The notes under the pieces: model-generated | What the model saw: the letters and a program-made list of their open reading frames with translations, nothing else | What the model was told of the DNA's origin: nothing | Database searches by the model: none | Shown: piece after piece, positions 1-7,395 of the stretch | Layout of the letters: every line of letters begins with the position of its first letter | Numbering within the stretch: the first letter of the stretch is position 1 | From: Clostridia bacterium | Lineage (GTDB): Bacteria > Bacillota > Clostridia > TANB77 > UBA1234 | DNA: 16,817 nucleotides | Reading direction: 5' to 3' | NCBI GenBank assembly: GCA_900753975.1 | Contig: CAAEBC010000010.1 | Span: 1-16,817, forward strand | Program-made: the position numbers and the translations under genes

Positions 1-33
1 ACCTTGACAAAATTGCTCCTAAAAGTTTTATCA
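1..33. repeat. Partial copy A of the 90-bp palindromic element (right arm)
   Basis: The window opens inside the element. ACCTTGAC at 1-8 is the right half of the central hairpin, and the copy ends with TTATCA at 28-33. The segment between them (AAATTGCTCCTAAAAG) resembles the partial copy at the right end of the window more than the two complete copies. A TTGACA (4-9) is followed after 16 nt by TTTTAT (26-31), a weak promoter-like pair reading on the plus strand. The left half lies outside the window. Confidence 0.75.
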
Positions 34-90
34 ATCCCTCCAACGTGCATATATAATTAAATTAATGCTATGCCACTTTAGGCACTATGT

Positions 91-1122
91 TTAAAATTTA
101 AGAAAGTATTGTCTATACTCTTCGATGATTTTTCCTCCATCGTATTTTATGATAGACTCTTGATTTTCTTTTGATAGTTCTTCTAATTTTTCTCTGTTAT
201 TATATAAATAGATTATTTTTTCTTTTAGTTTATTTTTGATTTCTTCGTCATTTGCACCGTATTCTCTGTCGCCTAGTATGTACTCGAATTCTTTTGGTCC
301 TAATGCTTCTGGGACTACTCCTACGTCTGTTGTTATAACTGGTACACCACAAGACATTGCTTCTAGTAATGGTAGTGGTGTTCCTTCCATGATTGATGTA
401 CAAATACATATGTCTATATTGCTATAGTATTCTGGCATTTCATCGCTTGTTCTCCATCTTTCATTTCTGTCTGCATAGAATTCTTTTATATCATATCCCT
501 CGTTAATTAGTTCACTAACTATTGGCTTTATTATGGAATGAAATCCTTTTAAATCTACTCCATCAAATTTTATTGCACTATTTCCTACCCAACCAACTAC
601 TAGTGATCTTTTATGGTCTTTAAATCTTTCTAAGTTTATTGGTACCATTTTTGACGTGTCGCACACATCATGTACTACTCCGTATGGCTTTTTGTATGTG
701 TTTATTTTTTCATAGGTATTTAGTAGTTTTTTTGAAATTACATAGTAACTTTTTGAAAATTTGTTAAATACGTTTTTGTATATTTCAAGTTCTTCGTCTT
801 TTAAGAATAAAAAGTCATAAACTCCTGTAGATATTTTTTTATTAATATCAGCAATATATTTTTCGTAGTCGCCGTATTTTTCGGTTACTTTATTTATAAA
901 TGTTTCACTTTCCATTTGTAATAATGTTTTTCTCCAAAAGAAATGTATCATGTCGTAGCTTTTTTGTTCTTCTAAGAACTCAAAAAATTCTTCTGCTTTT
1001 TCTCTAACGTCAAAATATTTTATATCAATTTCAAATTCATTTTCAAAACTCTTTTTTAGTTTTCTAGAAATAATGTCAAATGCCCAGTTTGGTATGTCGC
1101 ATACAAGACATATTTTTTTCAT
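91..1122 (-). CDS. GT4-type glycosyltransferase
   Basis: This 343-residue protein is probably a retaining, nucleotide-sugar-dependent glycosyltransferase of the GT-B fold (GT4-like), acting at the cytoplasmic face of the membrane. The C-terminal half carries the family signature: a VGWVGNSA loop near residues 176-183, then the EX7E motif with E246 and E254 in EGTPLPLLE, followed by MSCGVPVITTDVGVVPEAL. The N-terminal acceptor domain is divergent and I cannot predict its substrate. No signal peptide or membrane segment is visible. The start ATG (1120-1122) follows GAAAGG by about 11 nt, a modest ribosome binding site. The gene lies 40 bp downstream of the GT2 gene with no terminator between them, so it should share that gene's c-di-AMP riboswitch. 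Fold and class are confident; sugar and product are unknown. Confidence 0.85.
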   Translation of the reverse strand: MKKICLVCDIPNWAFDIISRKLKKSFENEFEIDIKYFDVREKAEEFFEFLEEQKSYDMIHFFWRKTLLQMESETFINKVTEKYGDYEKYIADINKKISTGVYDFLFLKDEELEIYKNVFNKFSKSYYVISKKLLNTYEKINTYKKPYGVVHDVCDTSKMVPINLERFKDHKRSLVVGWVGNSAIKFDGVDLKGFHSIIKPIVSELINEGYDIKEFYADRNERWRTSDEMPEYYSNIDICICTSIMEGTPLPLLEAMSCGVPVITTDVGVVPEALGPKEFEYILGDREYGANDEEIKNKLKEKIIYLYNNREKLEELSKENQESIIKYDGGKIIEEYRQYFLKF

Positions 1123-1162
1123 TTTTAAATCAATCCTTTCATATTTTTAATATTTATTGCGA

Positions 1163-2224
1163 TTAATCTTTTTTCATCATCTTGCTATACATTTCTCTTT
1201 GAGGTTTAGACATTGTTTCTTTTATTTCTATGGGCATATATGTTCTAACCTCTGCAATAACTTTACAAATGTCGATTGTATCTCTATAGTCACCATTTAT
1301 AATTTTTCTAATTATTAGTCCAAGTGATTCTTGACAAGCTGGCACGTCCAACTCAACACTTAGTTTGTAGAACCATCTCATTGTTGTTAAAATTTCAATT
1401 CTTTCTTCGTCTGTAAGTAATACTGAATCAACAAATTTATAAAATATGTATGTCATGCTTTTAGCATAGAAGAATCTATAAAATTCTAATTCATTATTTT
1501 CTTTAAATAAGTCGTATATGATTTTGTATGCTTTGCTAATACCGTTAAAATATTTTATATTACAACTTGTAGATATTGAAGATGCAGAGTTTCTTTGTCT
1601 GTAATAATAAACAACATTTGGTATATAGTAAACGTTTTTAGATTTTATAAAGCAATTCATTGTAAAGATTGCATCTTCAGCAGGAACTCCTAATACGAAT
1701 TGCATTTTATATTCATCTAAGAAACTTTTTCTGAAAAGTTTGTTCCAAACAGCTGAATTCATAATGTAAAATGAATCTTCATAATCTTTGATAGTAACTT
1801 TAAAGTTTTTATATTTTTCCAAATTGAAAACTGGTTTCTCCCAAAGCTTACCATCATCATTACAATTTTGATAATTTGCTACTACATAGTCAGCATCTCT
1901 TTTTTCAATTTCTTCTACCATTGGTCTTATAGAATCTTCTGGTAAGTAGTCATCTGAATCGACAAACATTATATAATCTCCAGTAGCATTTGCTAATCCA
2001 TGGTTTCTGGCATCAGATAAACCACCATTTTCTTTATGAACGCATTTAACATTTTCGTACTTTTGAGTAAACACATCACACATCTTACCAGAAGAATCCT
2101 TAGAACCATCATCTACTAAAATTATTTCTAAGTTTTCATAGGTTTGATTTAATATAGAGTTTACGCATTCTTCTAAATAATTTTCTACGTTATAAACTGG
2201 TACAATAACACTAACTTTTTTCAT
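1163..2224 (-). CDS. GT2 family glycosyltransferase under c-di-AMP riboswitch control
   Basis: This 353-residue protein is an inverting GT-A fold glycosyltransferase of family 2, of the type that builds surface polysaccharide or teichoic-acid-like glycans from nucleotide sugars. The N terminus VSVIVPVYNVENYLEECV is the classic GT2 opening. It is followed by LVDDGSKD (D38/D39), ENGGLSDARNHGL (65-77), the metal-binding DSDD (89-92), and an AED motif (E183/D184) where the catalytic base is usually found. No membrane helix is evident, so it is likely cytosolic or peripheral. A longer reading frame opens at 2251, but its extra codons cross the riboswitch terminator. The ATG at 2222-2224 sits 6 nt after AGGAGGG and is the start I choose. 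It is the first gene after the riboswitch and is followed 40 bp later by a GT4 gene. The exact sugar is not predictable. Confidence 0.9.
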   Translation of the reverse strand: MKKVSVIVPVYNVENYLEECVNSILNQTYENLEIILVDDGSKDSSGKMCDVFTQKYENVKCVHKENGGLSDARNHGLANATGDYIMFVDSDDYLPEDSIRPMVEEIEKRDADYVVANYQNCNDDGKLWEKPVFNLEKYKNFKVTIKDYEDSFYIMNSAVWNKLFRKSFLDEYKMQFVLGVPAEDAIFTMNCFIKSKNVYYIPNVVYYYRQRNSASSISTSCNIKYFNGISKAYKIIYDLFKENNELEFYRFFYAKSMTYIFYKFVDSVLLTDEERIEILTTMRWFYKLSVELDVPACQESLGLIIRKIINGDYRDTIDICKVIAEVRTYMPIEIKETMSKPQREMYSKMMKKD

Positions 2225-2241
2225 ATTTTTCCCTCCTAAAG

Positions 2242-2272
2242 AAAAAATCATAGAGAATCCCCCTATGATTTT
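2242..2272 (-). terminator. Rho-independent terminator of the riboswitch expression platform
   Basis: On the minus strand a 10-bp perfect stem (AAAATCATAG / CTATGATTTT) with a 9-nt loop ends in a run of six T. It lies between the aptamer and the ribosome binding site of the GT2 gene. In the known ydaO class, ligand binding favours termination, so high c-di-AMP should switch the two glycosyltransferases off. Confidence 0.85.
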
Positions 2273-2278
2273 AAGAAT

Positions 2279-2397
2279 TCTCTAACGCCTACCAGGTTAG
2301 CTGACGGATTAGGAATAGAGATTTCCTTTTAAGCTCTAATAGCTTAAATACACCCCATAATTGGTTCCCCGGCTCTTTTTCAAGATTAAGCGTCTCT
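2279..2397 (-). ncRNA. Cyclic di-AMP riboswitch (ydaO/yuaA class)
   Basis: Read on the minus strand, this leader contains the conserved blocks of the ydaO aptamer in order: GAGACGCTTAATC, then AGAGCCGGGGAACCA, TATGGGGTG, a variable hairpin (AAGCTATTAGAGCTT), and finally CCTAATCCGTCAGCTAACC followed by GGTAGGCGTTAGAGA. The 5' GACGC and 3' GCGTT segments can pair to close the structure. A terminator hairpin and the GT2 ribosome binding site follow directly. This class binds two c-di-AMP molecules and normally represses transcription. The promoter lies just upstream, beside the stop codon of the preceding SH3/CAP gene, so the riboswitch starts its own transcription unit. Confidence 0.94.
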
Positions 2398-2411
2398 TTA
2401 CTACGTTTTCT

Positions 2412-2440
2412 ATTTTAACACAAATTTTACAAAATTTCAA
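2412..2440 (-). promoter_or_regulatory. Sigma-A promoter for the riboswitch-glycosyltransferase unit
   Basis: On the minus strand TTGAAA (2435-2440) and TAAAAT (2412-2417) are separated by exactly 17 nt. The predicted start near 2405 lies just before the aptamer. The -35 box is 8 bp beyond the stop codon of the upstream SH3/CAP gene. Confidence 0.8.
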
Positions 2441-2448
2441 TCATTTTT

Positions 2449-3204
2449 CTATTTTCCAATAAACATCTGCACTAAAATTTTCCCATAAGTCTTCGACTCA
2501 ACAATTCCAATTCCTGTATAATTATATGCATTACTTAAAATATTTTCTCTATGACCTTGCGAATTCATCCAAGCTGTGACAGCGCCTTTTAATGTAGAGT
2601 TTCCAGCAATGTTTTCACCAGCTGCTTTATATGTTATCCCAAAAGATTTCATCATATCAAAAGGACTTCCGTACGTAGGTGAATTATGTGAAAAATAATT
2701 ATTATAAGCTAAATCTTTTGCTTTTATTTTTGCTACTCTTTGAAGTTCCTTATCCATTTTTAAAGCAGACAATCCATAAGCAGCCCTTTGCTCATTTATT
2801 AATTTTAAAAGTTCTTCTTCTTCACTAGTCGCACCAGTAGCTACAGTACTTCCAGTATTTCCTGTACTTGGTTTATTTGTAGTTCCTGTATTCGAGCTAT
2901 TAGAATTTGAATTTCCTGTTATTGCTTTTATATATTTTTTACTAACCGCACCAACTAAATCACTTTCTGTTTGAATAACATACCAGTCTCCTACTTTCAC
3001 AAAAACTCTAACGTATTCATTTTTATAAACTAACCCAACTGATTTAAAATTTGTACCAGGACCGCTTCTAACATTTAACGCAGATGCAGTTACCATCCCT
3101 GTAACAAAATTAACTTTTTCATAATACGTCATACCGTATATTACTGTACATGTAGCAAAAAGTATAATCATAATTAGGCTACTAACTAATATTTTTTTCT
3201 TCAT
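2449..3204 (-). CDS. Secreted SH3b-CAP domain protein (YkwD-like)
   Basis: This 251-residue exported protein begins with a lysine-start signal peptide or anchor (MKKKILVSS followed by a hydrophobic stretch to about residue 24). An SH3b cell-wall-binding domain follows (about 35-95, with ALNVRSGPGTNFKSVG). Then comes a low-complexity Ser/Asn/Thr/Gly linker (about 97-126), and a C-terminal CAP/SCP domain (about 127-249). The CAP hallmarks are present: FSHNSP (H173), AGENIAGN (E197) and GHRENIL (H218, E220). Bacterial YkwD-type CAP proteins are linked to the cell wall and spores, but their activity is poorly defined, so I infer only a wall-associated role. The frame extends to 3243, but the ATG at 3202-3204 is preceded by GGGAGG and starts the signal peptide. 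It lies 63 bp after the second stalk-domain gene, with a hairpin between. Confidence 0.9.
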   Translation of the reverse strand: MKKKILVSSLIMIILFATCTVIYGMTYYEKVNFVTGMVTASALNVRSGPGTNFKSVGLVYKNEYVRVFVKVGDWYVIQTESDLVGAVSKKYIKAITGNSNSNSSNTGTTNKPSTGNTGSTVATGATSEEEELLKLINEQRAAYGLSALKMDKELQRVAKIKAKDLAYNNYFSHNSPTYGSPFDMMKSFGITYKAAGENIAGNSTLKGAVTAWMNSQGHRENILSNAYNYTGIGIVESKTYGKILVQMFIGK

Positions 3205-3248
3205 AAAAAAACCTCCCTCTTGGTATAAACTAATTATTACCAAAAGAG
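3205..3248 (-). terminator. Terminator-like hairpin overlapping the CAP gene's ribosome binding site
   Basis: On the minus strand CTCTTTTGGTA (3238-3248) can pair with TACCAAGAG (3217-3225) around a 12-nt loop, with a two-base bulge. It is followed by GGAGG and a run of seven T just before the ATG. It resembles an intrinsic terminator or attenuator for the stalk-gene transcript. The GGAGG lies directly after the stem, so the same fold could also affect ribosome access. No conserved aptamer is visible. Confidence 0.5.
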
Positions 3249-3267
3249 AGATTTTTATACATTACAA

Positions 3268-4614
3268 TTATTCAGCTGTTACAACTTGGTCACCTGTAGG
3301 AATCTTTATAGAAACACTTTCGTTTATATTACTAAATTTTGCATTAGCATCAAGATCAATTACTATAGTTTCATCTTCCTCTACAAGTTTAACATTTAAT
3401 TTAATTCCATTTTTAATAGCATAGCCATTTTCTATAGTTCCTGTAATAGTTGCAAGACAGTTTTTCAAAGATAAATCTTTTAACTCTTCATTCTTTGCAA
3501 ATTCTTTTAATAATTTTAATGCATCTATTTTAATTTCATATTTCTTTGTAGATGTACCTTTAACAGAAACATTATCATCACTTAATACTTTTTTTAGTGC
3601 ATCAAATGTTGTCTTTAAAAGGCTATATGTATTAGCATCAAATTCAACTTCATTTAAATATTTTTCAATAGTTTCTTTTGAATCTAAATTAGCACCTTCA
3701 AACAAACTAGAAAAAGATTTTGTATCATCTAAATCACTTACAATCCATTTACCAGAAGTATTTTTTTCAAAAAGTGGACTATATACATACATCTTGTCTT
3801 CAGTAATAATACCTTTAATATTTATACTAGTAAGTTTGTTGCTCTTAATAACTTCGTAAGCAGAACCTTTTCCTGTTAACTTACAATTCATATCAAGTGA
3901 AATAGCATTATTGCTCTTAGCTACTACGATGTCACCCTCAATATTTATATTTGTATTATCACTTCTGTTTTCAGAATTTTTATAATCTACTTTACCAGTT
4001 ACTCTCATTGTAGCATTATAAGTATTTAGTACACCTTTTTGAGCATCTATTAATTCAAAATAGTTTGGAATACTCTTTCTTAAGTCAGCCATCATACCTT
4101 TTACATCTGCTATAACAACAACTCTATTTTCAGCATCCCAGCTAACTTTTCTATCCATACTTTCTGCAATAAATCTAACTGGCACTAAAGTTCTACCATC
4201 TCTAATAACTGGTGCAGAATCTAAAGTAATATTAGTAGTATCACCACTTACTATTTTTTTAGCTACATTATTATCTATTTGAAGTTCTATTTCGACATTA
4301 TCCTTTTTAGCATTTACAGTTCTAGTTTCAGGTGTCCATTTAATATTTTCATCTGTTACACCTAAACTATTAAATATTTTTCTAAATGGTACCATTGTTC
4401 TGTCATTTATAATTTGTGGATTTACATCAACAAAATCAATGTATTCACCATCGTTTTGAACTCTTATTGCACTTGTTGGATTAGCTGCAATAAGTGTAGG
4501 TTCACCACCTGGCAACGCAGATATAGGAACAAAATCATACTCACCTGCATAAGCAAATGATGCCATCGTAAATATCATAACGATAGACGCAATAAGTAAT
4601 AAAAACTTTTTCAT
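3268..4614 (-). CDS. Secreted stalk-domain protein (copper amine oxidase N-terminal-like domain), paralogue 2
   Basis: This 448-residue exported protein has a signal peptide (MKKFLLLIASIVMIFTMASFAYA, cleavage likely after residue 23). It carries the domain called copper amine oxidase N-terminal (PF07833), about residues 50-171, made of two similar halves: PQIINDRTMVPFRKIFNSLG...W and APVIRDGRTLVPVRFIAES...W. Despite the name, this is not a catalytic copper domain; it is a common stalk module of clostridial surface proteins. The remaining 275 residues alternate charged and beta-prone segments and resemble lipid-binding-type half-barrels such as DUF6612, but that is only an impression. The ATG follows AAAGGAG by 8 nt. 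It starts 16 bp after its paralogue ends, so the two are co-transcribed. The C-terminal function is unknown. Confidence 0.85.
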   Translation of the reverse strand: MKKFLLLIASIVMIFTMASFAYAGEYDFVPISALPGGEPTLIAANPTSAIRVQNDGEYIDFVDVNPQIINDRTMVPFRKIFNSLGVTDENIKWTPETRTVNAKKDNVEIELQIDNNVAKKIVSGDTTNITLDSAPVIRDGRTLVPVRFIAESMDRKVSWDAENRVVVIADVKGMMADLRKSIPNYFELIDAQKGVLNTYNATMRVTGKVDYKNSENRSDNTNINIEGDIVVAKSNNAISLDMNCKLTGKGSAYEVIKSNKLTSINIKGIITEDKMYVYSPLFEKNTSGKWIVSDLDDTKSFSSLFEGANLDSKETIEKYLNEVEFDANTYSLLKTTFDALKKVLSDDNVSVKGTSTKKYEIKIDALKLLKEFAKNEELKDLSLKNCLATITGTIENGYAIKNGIKLNVKLVEEDETIVIDLDANAKFSNINESVSIKIPTGDQVVTAE

Positions 4615-4630
4615 AAAATCTTCTCCTTTA

Positions 4631-5887
4631 CTATTTGTTTATTGTAATCACATACTCTACCTTTTCATTATATTCATTTGATAAAACAAAATCAATAGTA
4701 AGATTACTGATATTTGCCATTTTAATTTTACAATTAATCGTATTCATGTCATAGCATAATTCATCAAGCTTTACATCATAATTAAAAATCTTGCTATTTA
4801 AAAACGTATATGCTCTACTAACACTATCATCCCACATAATATTGTCAAACTTAGTAAAGTCAAAATAATTATAGGAAATATTATCAGTAGAAACATTACC
4901 CGTAGATAAAACGACAGCACCATTTTCATTGGTCAATTTAAATTTAGAAAGCAATTTATAAAACTCACTTTTTCTAGAAGCAAACGTTGAAACATTTATT
5001 TTACTTTCTTCGATAGCACATAATTTTTTAAAAGTATCAAATGCAGAAGCATTATATCTGCCTTCTAAATTTAGTGCATCATAAGTAATCGTTTTCTTCT
5101 CTTGTCCAAAAATTTTCTTAGCGCCATCAGAAACTGCTTCAGTTATTAAACCATTTTTAGTATAAGTATTTTTATATGTAAGATTTCCCCACCCTTCAGA
5201 ATTAATTTCTTTCATCAAATCATTAGAGCCGCCAAAAGTAACATTAACATCTTGCAAAATCTCATCACCATTTTTAGTTTCAGATATTTGAGCATTTACA
5301 ATCGCCTCATTATTATTAGCCGAATTTTCCAAATCAAAATACTTTCTTGTTATCGTAACACTAGCATTATTAGATGAGTTAGTCAAAAAACCATAAAGAG
5401 TATTTGACTTAGCCTTTACACTATTTAAAAAATAATCATAATCGATTATAACAGCAGTTCTATTCACACCATCCCAAGCCACAGTCTTACCAAGACTTTC
5501 AGCAATAAATCTAAGAGGAACTAAAGTCCTATTATTTACAATCACAGGTGCAGAATCCAATTTAATACTTTGCGTATTTCCATTCACCGTCTTTTTCGCA
5601 AGATCATTTCCAATCTGCAATTCAATTTGAACATCACCTTGCTTAGCCTTTATAGTCCTAGTTTCAGCAATCCAAGTTATATTCTCATCAGCAACATTCA
5701 AAGCATTAAAAATCTTCCTAAAAGGAACCATCGTCCTACTATTTATAATTTGAGGATTAACAACATTCCCATTACTATCTGCAAAATTCAAAACATCCCC
5801 ATTCACTTGAACCTGCACATCAGATGCATAACAAGCAGAAAAAATCATTATAAAACAACAACCTAATCCAATTAAAAATTTTTTCAA
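4631..5887 (-). CDS. Secreted stalk-domain protein (copper amine oxidase N-terminal-like domain), paralogue 1
   Basis: This 418-residue exported protein parallels its downstream neighbour. It has a hydrophobic signal sequence (KKFLIGLGCCFIMIFSACYA), then the two-half stalk domain (about residues 25-150, with PQIINSRTMVPFRKIF and APVIVNNRTLVPLRFIAESLGKTVAWD), then a C-terminal region of about 265 residues that differs from the paralogue. FSAC could be a weak lipobox, but cleavage after CYA is equally possible. The frame opens at a GTG at 5914, but a perfect AAGGAGGAAGG ribosome binding site lies inside those extra codons. I therefore place the start at TTG 5885-5887. A promoter-like pair in the adjacent palindromic element could drive this operon. 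Localisation and domain are confident; function is unknown. Confidence 0.85.
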   Translation of the reverse strand: MKKFLIGLGCCFIMIFSACYASDVQVQVNGDVLNFADSNGNVVNPQIINSRTMVPFRKIFNALNVADENITWIAETRTIKAKQGDVQIELQIGNDLAKKTVNGNTQSIKLDSAPVIVNNRTLVPLRFIAESLGKTVAWDGVNRTAVIIDYDYFLNSVKAKSNTLYGFLTNSSNNASVTITRKYFDLENSANNNEAIVNAQISETKNGDEILQDVNVTFGGSNDLMKEINSEGWGNLTYKNTYTKNGLITEAVSDGAKKIFGQEKKTITYDALNLEGRYNASAFDTFKKLCAIEESKINVSTFASRKSEFYKLLSKFKLTNENGAVVLSTGNVSTDNISYNYFDFTKFDNIMWDDSVSRAYTFLNSKIFNYDVKLDELCYDMNTINCKIKMANISNLTIDFVLSNEYNEKVEYVITINK

Positions 5888-5935
5888 TTTCCTTCCTCCT
5901 TCTTTTGTAAACACTAAATAAATTTCTATCTCTAA

Positions 5936-6039
5936 GGATTTTTGATAATACTTTTAGTAGCGTTTTTTTGTCAAGGTGGAGATTGCGAAGCAATACTACC
6001 TTGACAAAACTTAGCGGATAAAAGTATTATCAAAAATCC
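5936..6039. repeat. Complete copy B of the 90-bp palindromic element
   Basis: The element proper is 5943-6032, from TGATAA to TTATCA, flanked by a further 7 bp of complementary sequence (GGATTTT / AAAATCC). The arms TGATAATACTTTTA and TAAAAGTATTATCA are perfect inverted repeats. The centre folds as GTCAAGGT...ACCTTGAC with an inner ATTGC-GAA-GCAAT hairpin. It is 88/90 identical to the copy at 10361-10450. It lies between the end of trmFO and the stalk-protein operon. I do not recognise a named family, and it encodes no protein. Confidence 0.9.
5945..5974 (-). promoter_or_regulatory. Candidate promoter inside palindromic copy B, facing the stalk-protein operon
   Basis: On the minus strand TTGACA (5969-5974) and TATTAT (5945-5950) are 18 nt apart. 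Transcription would start near 5938 and give a leader of about 50 nt to the TTG start at 5887. A mirror-image pair (TTGACA 6001-6006, TATTAT 6025-6030, also 18 nt) points the other way, antisense into the end of trmFO. I see no better promoter for the operon in 5888-6048. Confidence 0.5.
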
Positions 6040-6048
6040 CCACTCTGC

Positions 6049-7317
6049 CTAATTTAAATTTCTAAAGTTATCAAGGCTTCTTTCAGCCAAAAATTCATAC
6101 TTTTTCTTCTTATCCTTAAACTTCACATCAGTCTTTAAAAGTCCAAAATTAGCATTCATCGGTTGAAAGTCATCATTTGGAGTAGAAACATACTTAGCCA
6201 AAGCCCCTATTATAGTCTCACTACTAAAAATAATCCTATCCTCTCCATTAAACTTTTGAATAGCATTAAGTGCCGCAACCATACCAGATGCTATAGATTC
6301 AACATATCCCTCTACACCAGAAATTTGTCCAGCAAAAAATATATCAGTTCCTTTCAAATTAAAAGTCTCATCAAGCTTTTCAGGTGAATTAATATATGTA
6401 TTTCTATGCATAACACCATACTTAATAAACTCAGCATTTTTTAAAGCAGGTATCATACTAAACACTCGCTTTTGCTCGCCAAATTTTAAATTTGTTTGAA
6501 AGCCAACCATATTATAAAGACTACCATCAAAATTATCTTGTCTTAACTGAACAACAGCATAATACTTTTTATCAAAACCGACTGGTTTAAGAGGTCCATA
6601 CGTAAGAGTTTGCGAGCCACGTCTCGCCATCTCTTCTATTGGCATACATCCTTCAAAAAGTCCACCGCTTTCAAAACTATGTTTTGTAACAACCTCTGCG
6701 TTTATTAACTCGTTATAAAAAGCTTCATATTCTTCTTTTGTCATAGGACAATTTATATAGTCACTATCCCCTTTTCCATATCTATCGGCAGTAAAAGCAT
6801 TATTCATATCAATCGATTCTTTAGTTACTATCGGAGCTACTGCATCATAAAAGAAAAGTTCTTCTTTTCCCATTAACTTTTGAATTTCTTCTGACAAACT
6901 TTCAGAAGTAAGTGGACCTGTTGCAATTATCGTAATACCTTCCGGTATTTTAGTAACTTCTTCTTTTATTATCTCTATATTTTCATTTTCATTTATGTAC
7001 TTAGTAACAAGCTTTGAAAACTCATCTCTATCAACTGCTAAAGCTTGACCTGCAGGCACTTTTGTCTTATCAGCACACTCTATAAGAAGTGAGCCAAGTC
7101 TTCTTAATTCTTCTTTTAAAAGTCCACAAGCATTTGTTATAAGATTAGACTTAAAAGAATTGCTACAAACAATTTCAGCTAAATTTTCACTTGAATGTGC
7201 TGGCGAAAATTTAATTGGTTTCATTTCATAAAGTCTAACCTTTATCCCTCTTTTAGCTATTTGATAAGCTGCCTCCGTTCCTGCAAGACCAGCTCCGATT
7301 ACATTTATATATTCCAT
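6049..7317 (-). CDS. trmFO: Methylenetetrahydrofolate-tRNA-(uracil-5-)-methyltransferase TrmFO
   Basis: TrmFO makes ribothymidine at position 54 of the tRNA T-loop, taking the methylene carbon from 5,10-methylene-THF and reducing it with FAD/NAD(P)H. It is the folate-dependent alternative to TrmA found in most Firmicutes. The 422 residues match the family's usual length (about 435). The N-terminal FAD-binding motif is GAGLAG (8-13). The two family cysteines are present: C51 in EIVCSNSFKSNL and C224 in GLFEGCMPIEEMA. Other hallmarks are YEMKP, RGSQTLTYGPLKPVG and FAGQISGVEGYVESIASG. The ATG at 7315-7317 follows GAAAGG. It is the last gene of an operon with nfo (78 bp upstream) and a TSCPD gene. 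A palindromic repeat begins about 10 bp after its stop codon. Confidence 0.97.
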   Translation of the reverse strand: MEYINVIGAGLAGTEAAYQIAKRGIKVRLYEMKPIKFSPAHSSENLAEIVCSNSFKSNLITNACGLLKEELRRLGSLLIECADKTKVPAGQALAVDRDEFSKLVTKYINENENIEIIKEEVTKIPEGITIIATGPLTSESLSEEIQKLMGKEELFFYDAVAPIVTKESIDMNNAFTADRYGKGDSDYINCPMTKEEYEAFYNELINAEVVTKHSFESGGLFEGCMPIEEMARRGSQTLTYGPLKPVGFDKKYYAVVQLRQDNFDGSLYNMVGFQTNLKFGEQKRVFSMIPALKNAEFIKYGVMHRNTYINSPEKLDETFNLKGTDIFFAGQISGVEGYVESIASGMVAALNAIQKFNGEDRIIFSSETIIGALAKYVSTPNDDFQPMNANFGLLKTDVKFKDKKKKYEFLAERSLDNFRNLN

Positions 7318-7395
7318 TATTTTTTCCTTTCACCTTGATTTTTATAAGCTAAAAATTTATCGTCTTTCTACATATTAAAGCTTAAATAATATCGA

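Noticed and set aside
61..90. The TGCC...GGCA inverted repeat after the GT4 gene as a terminator.
   Set aside because: The stem is only about four base pairs and has no adjacent T-run on the minus strand.
3268..5887. The stalk-domain proteins as copper amine oxidases.
   Set aside because: Only the non-catalytic N-terminal-type module is present. There is no catalytic oxidase domain, so the family name is misleading.
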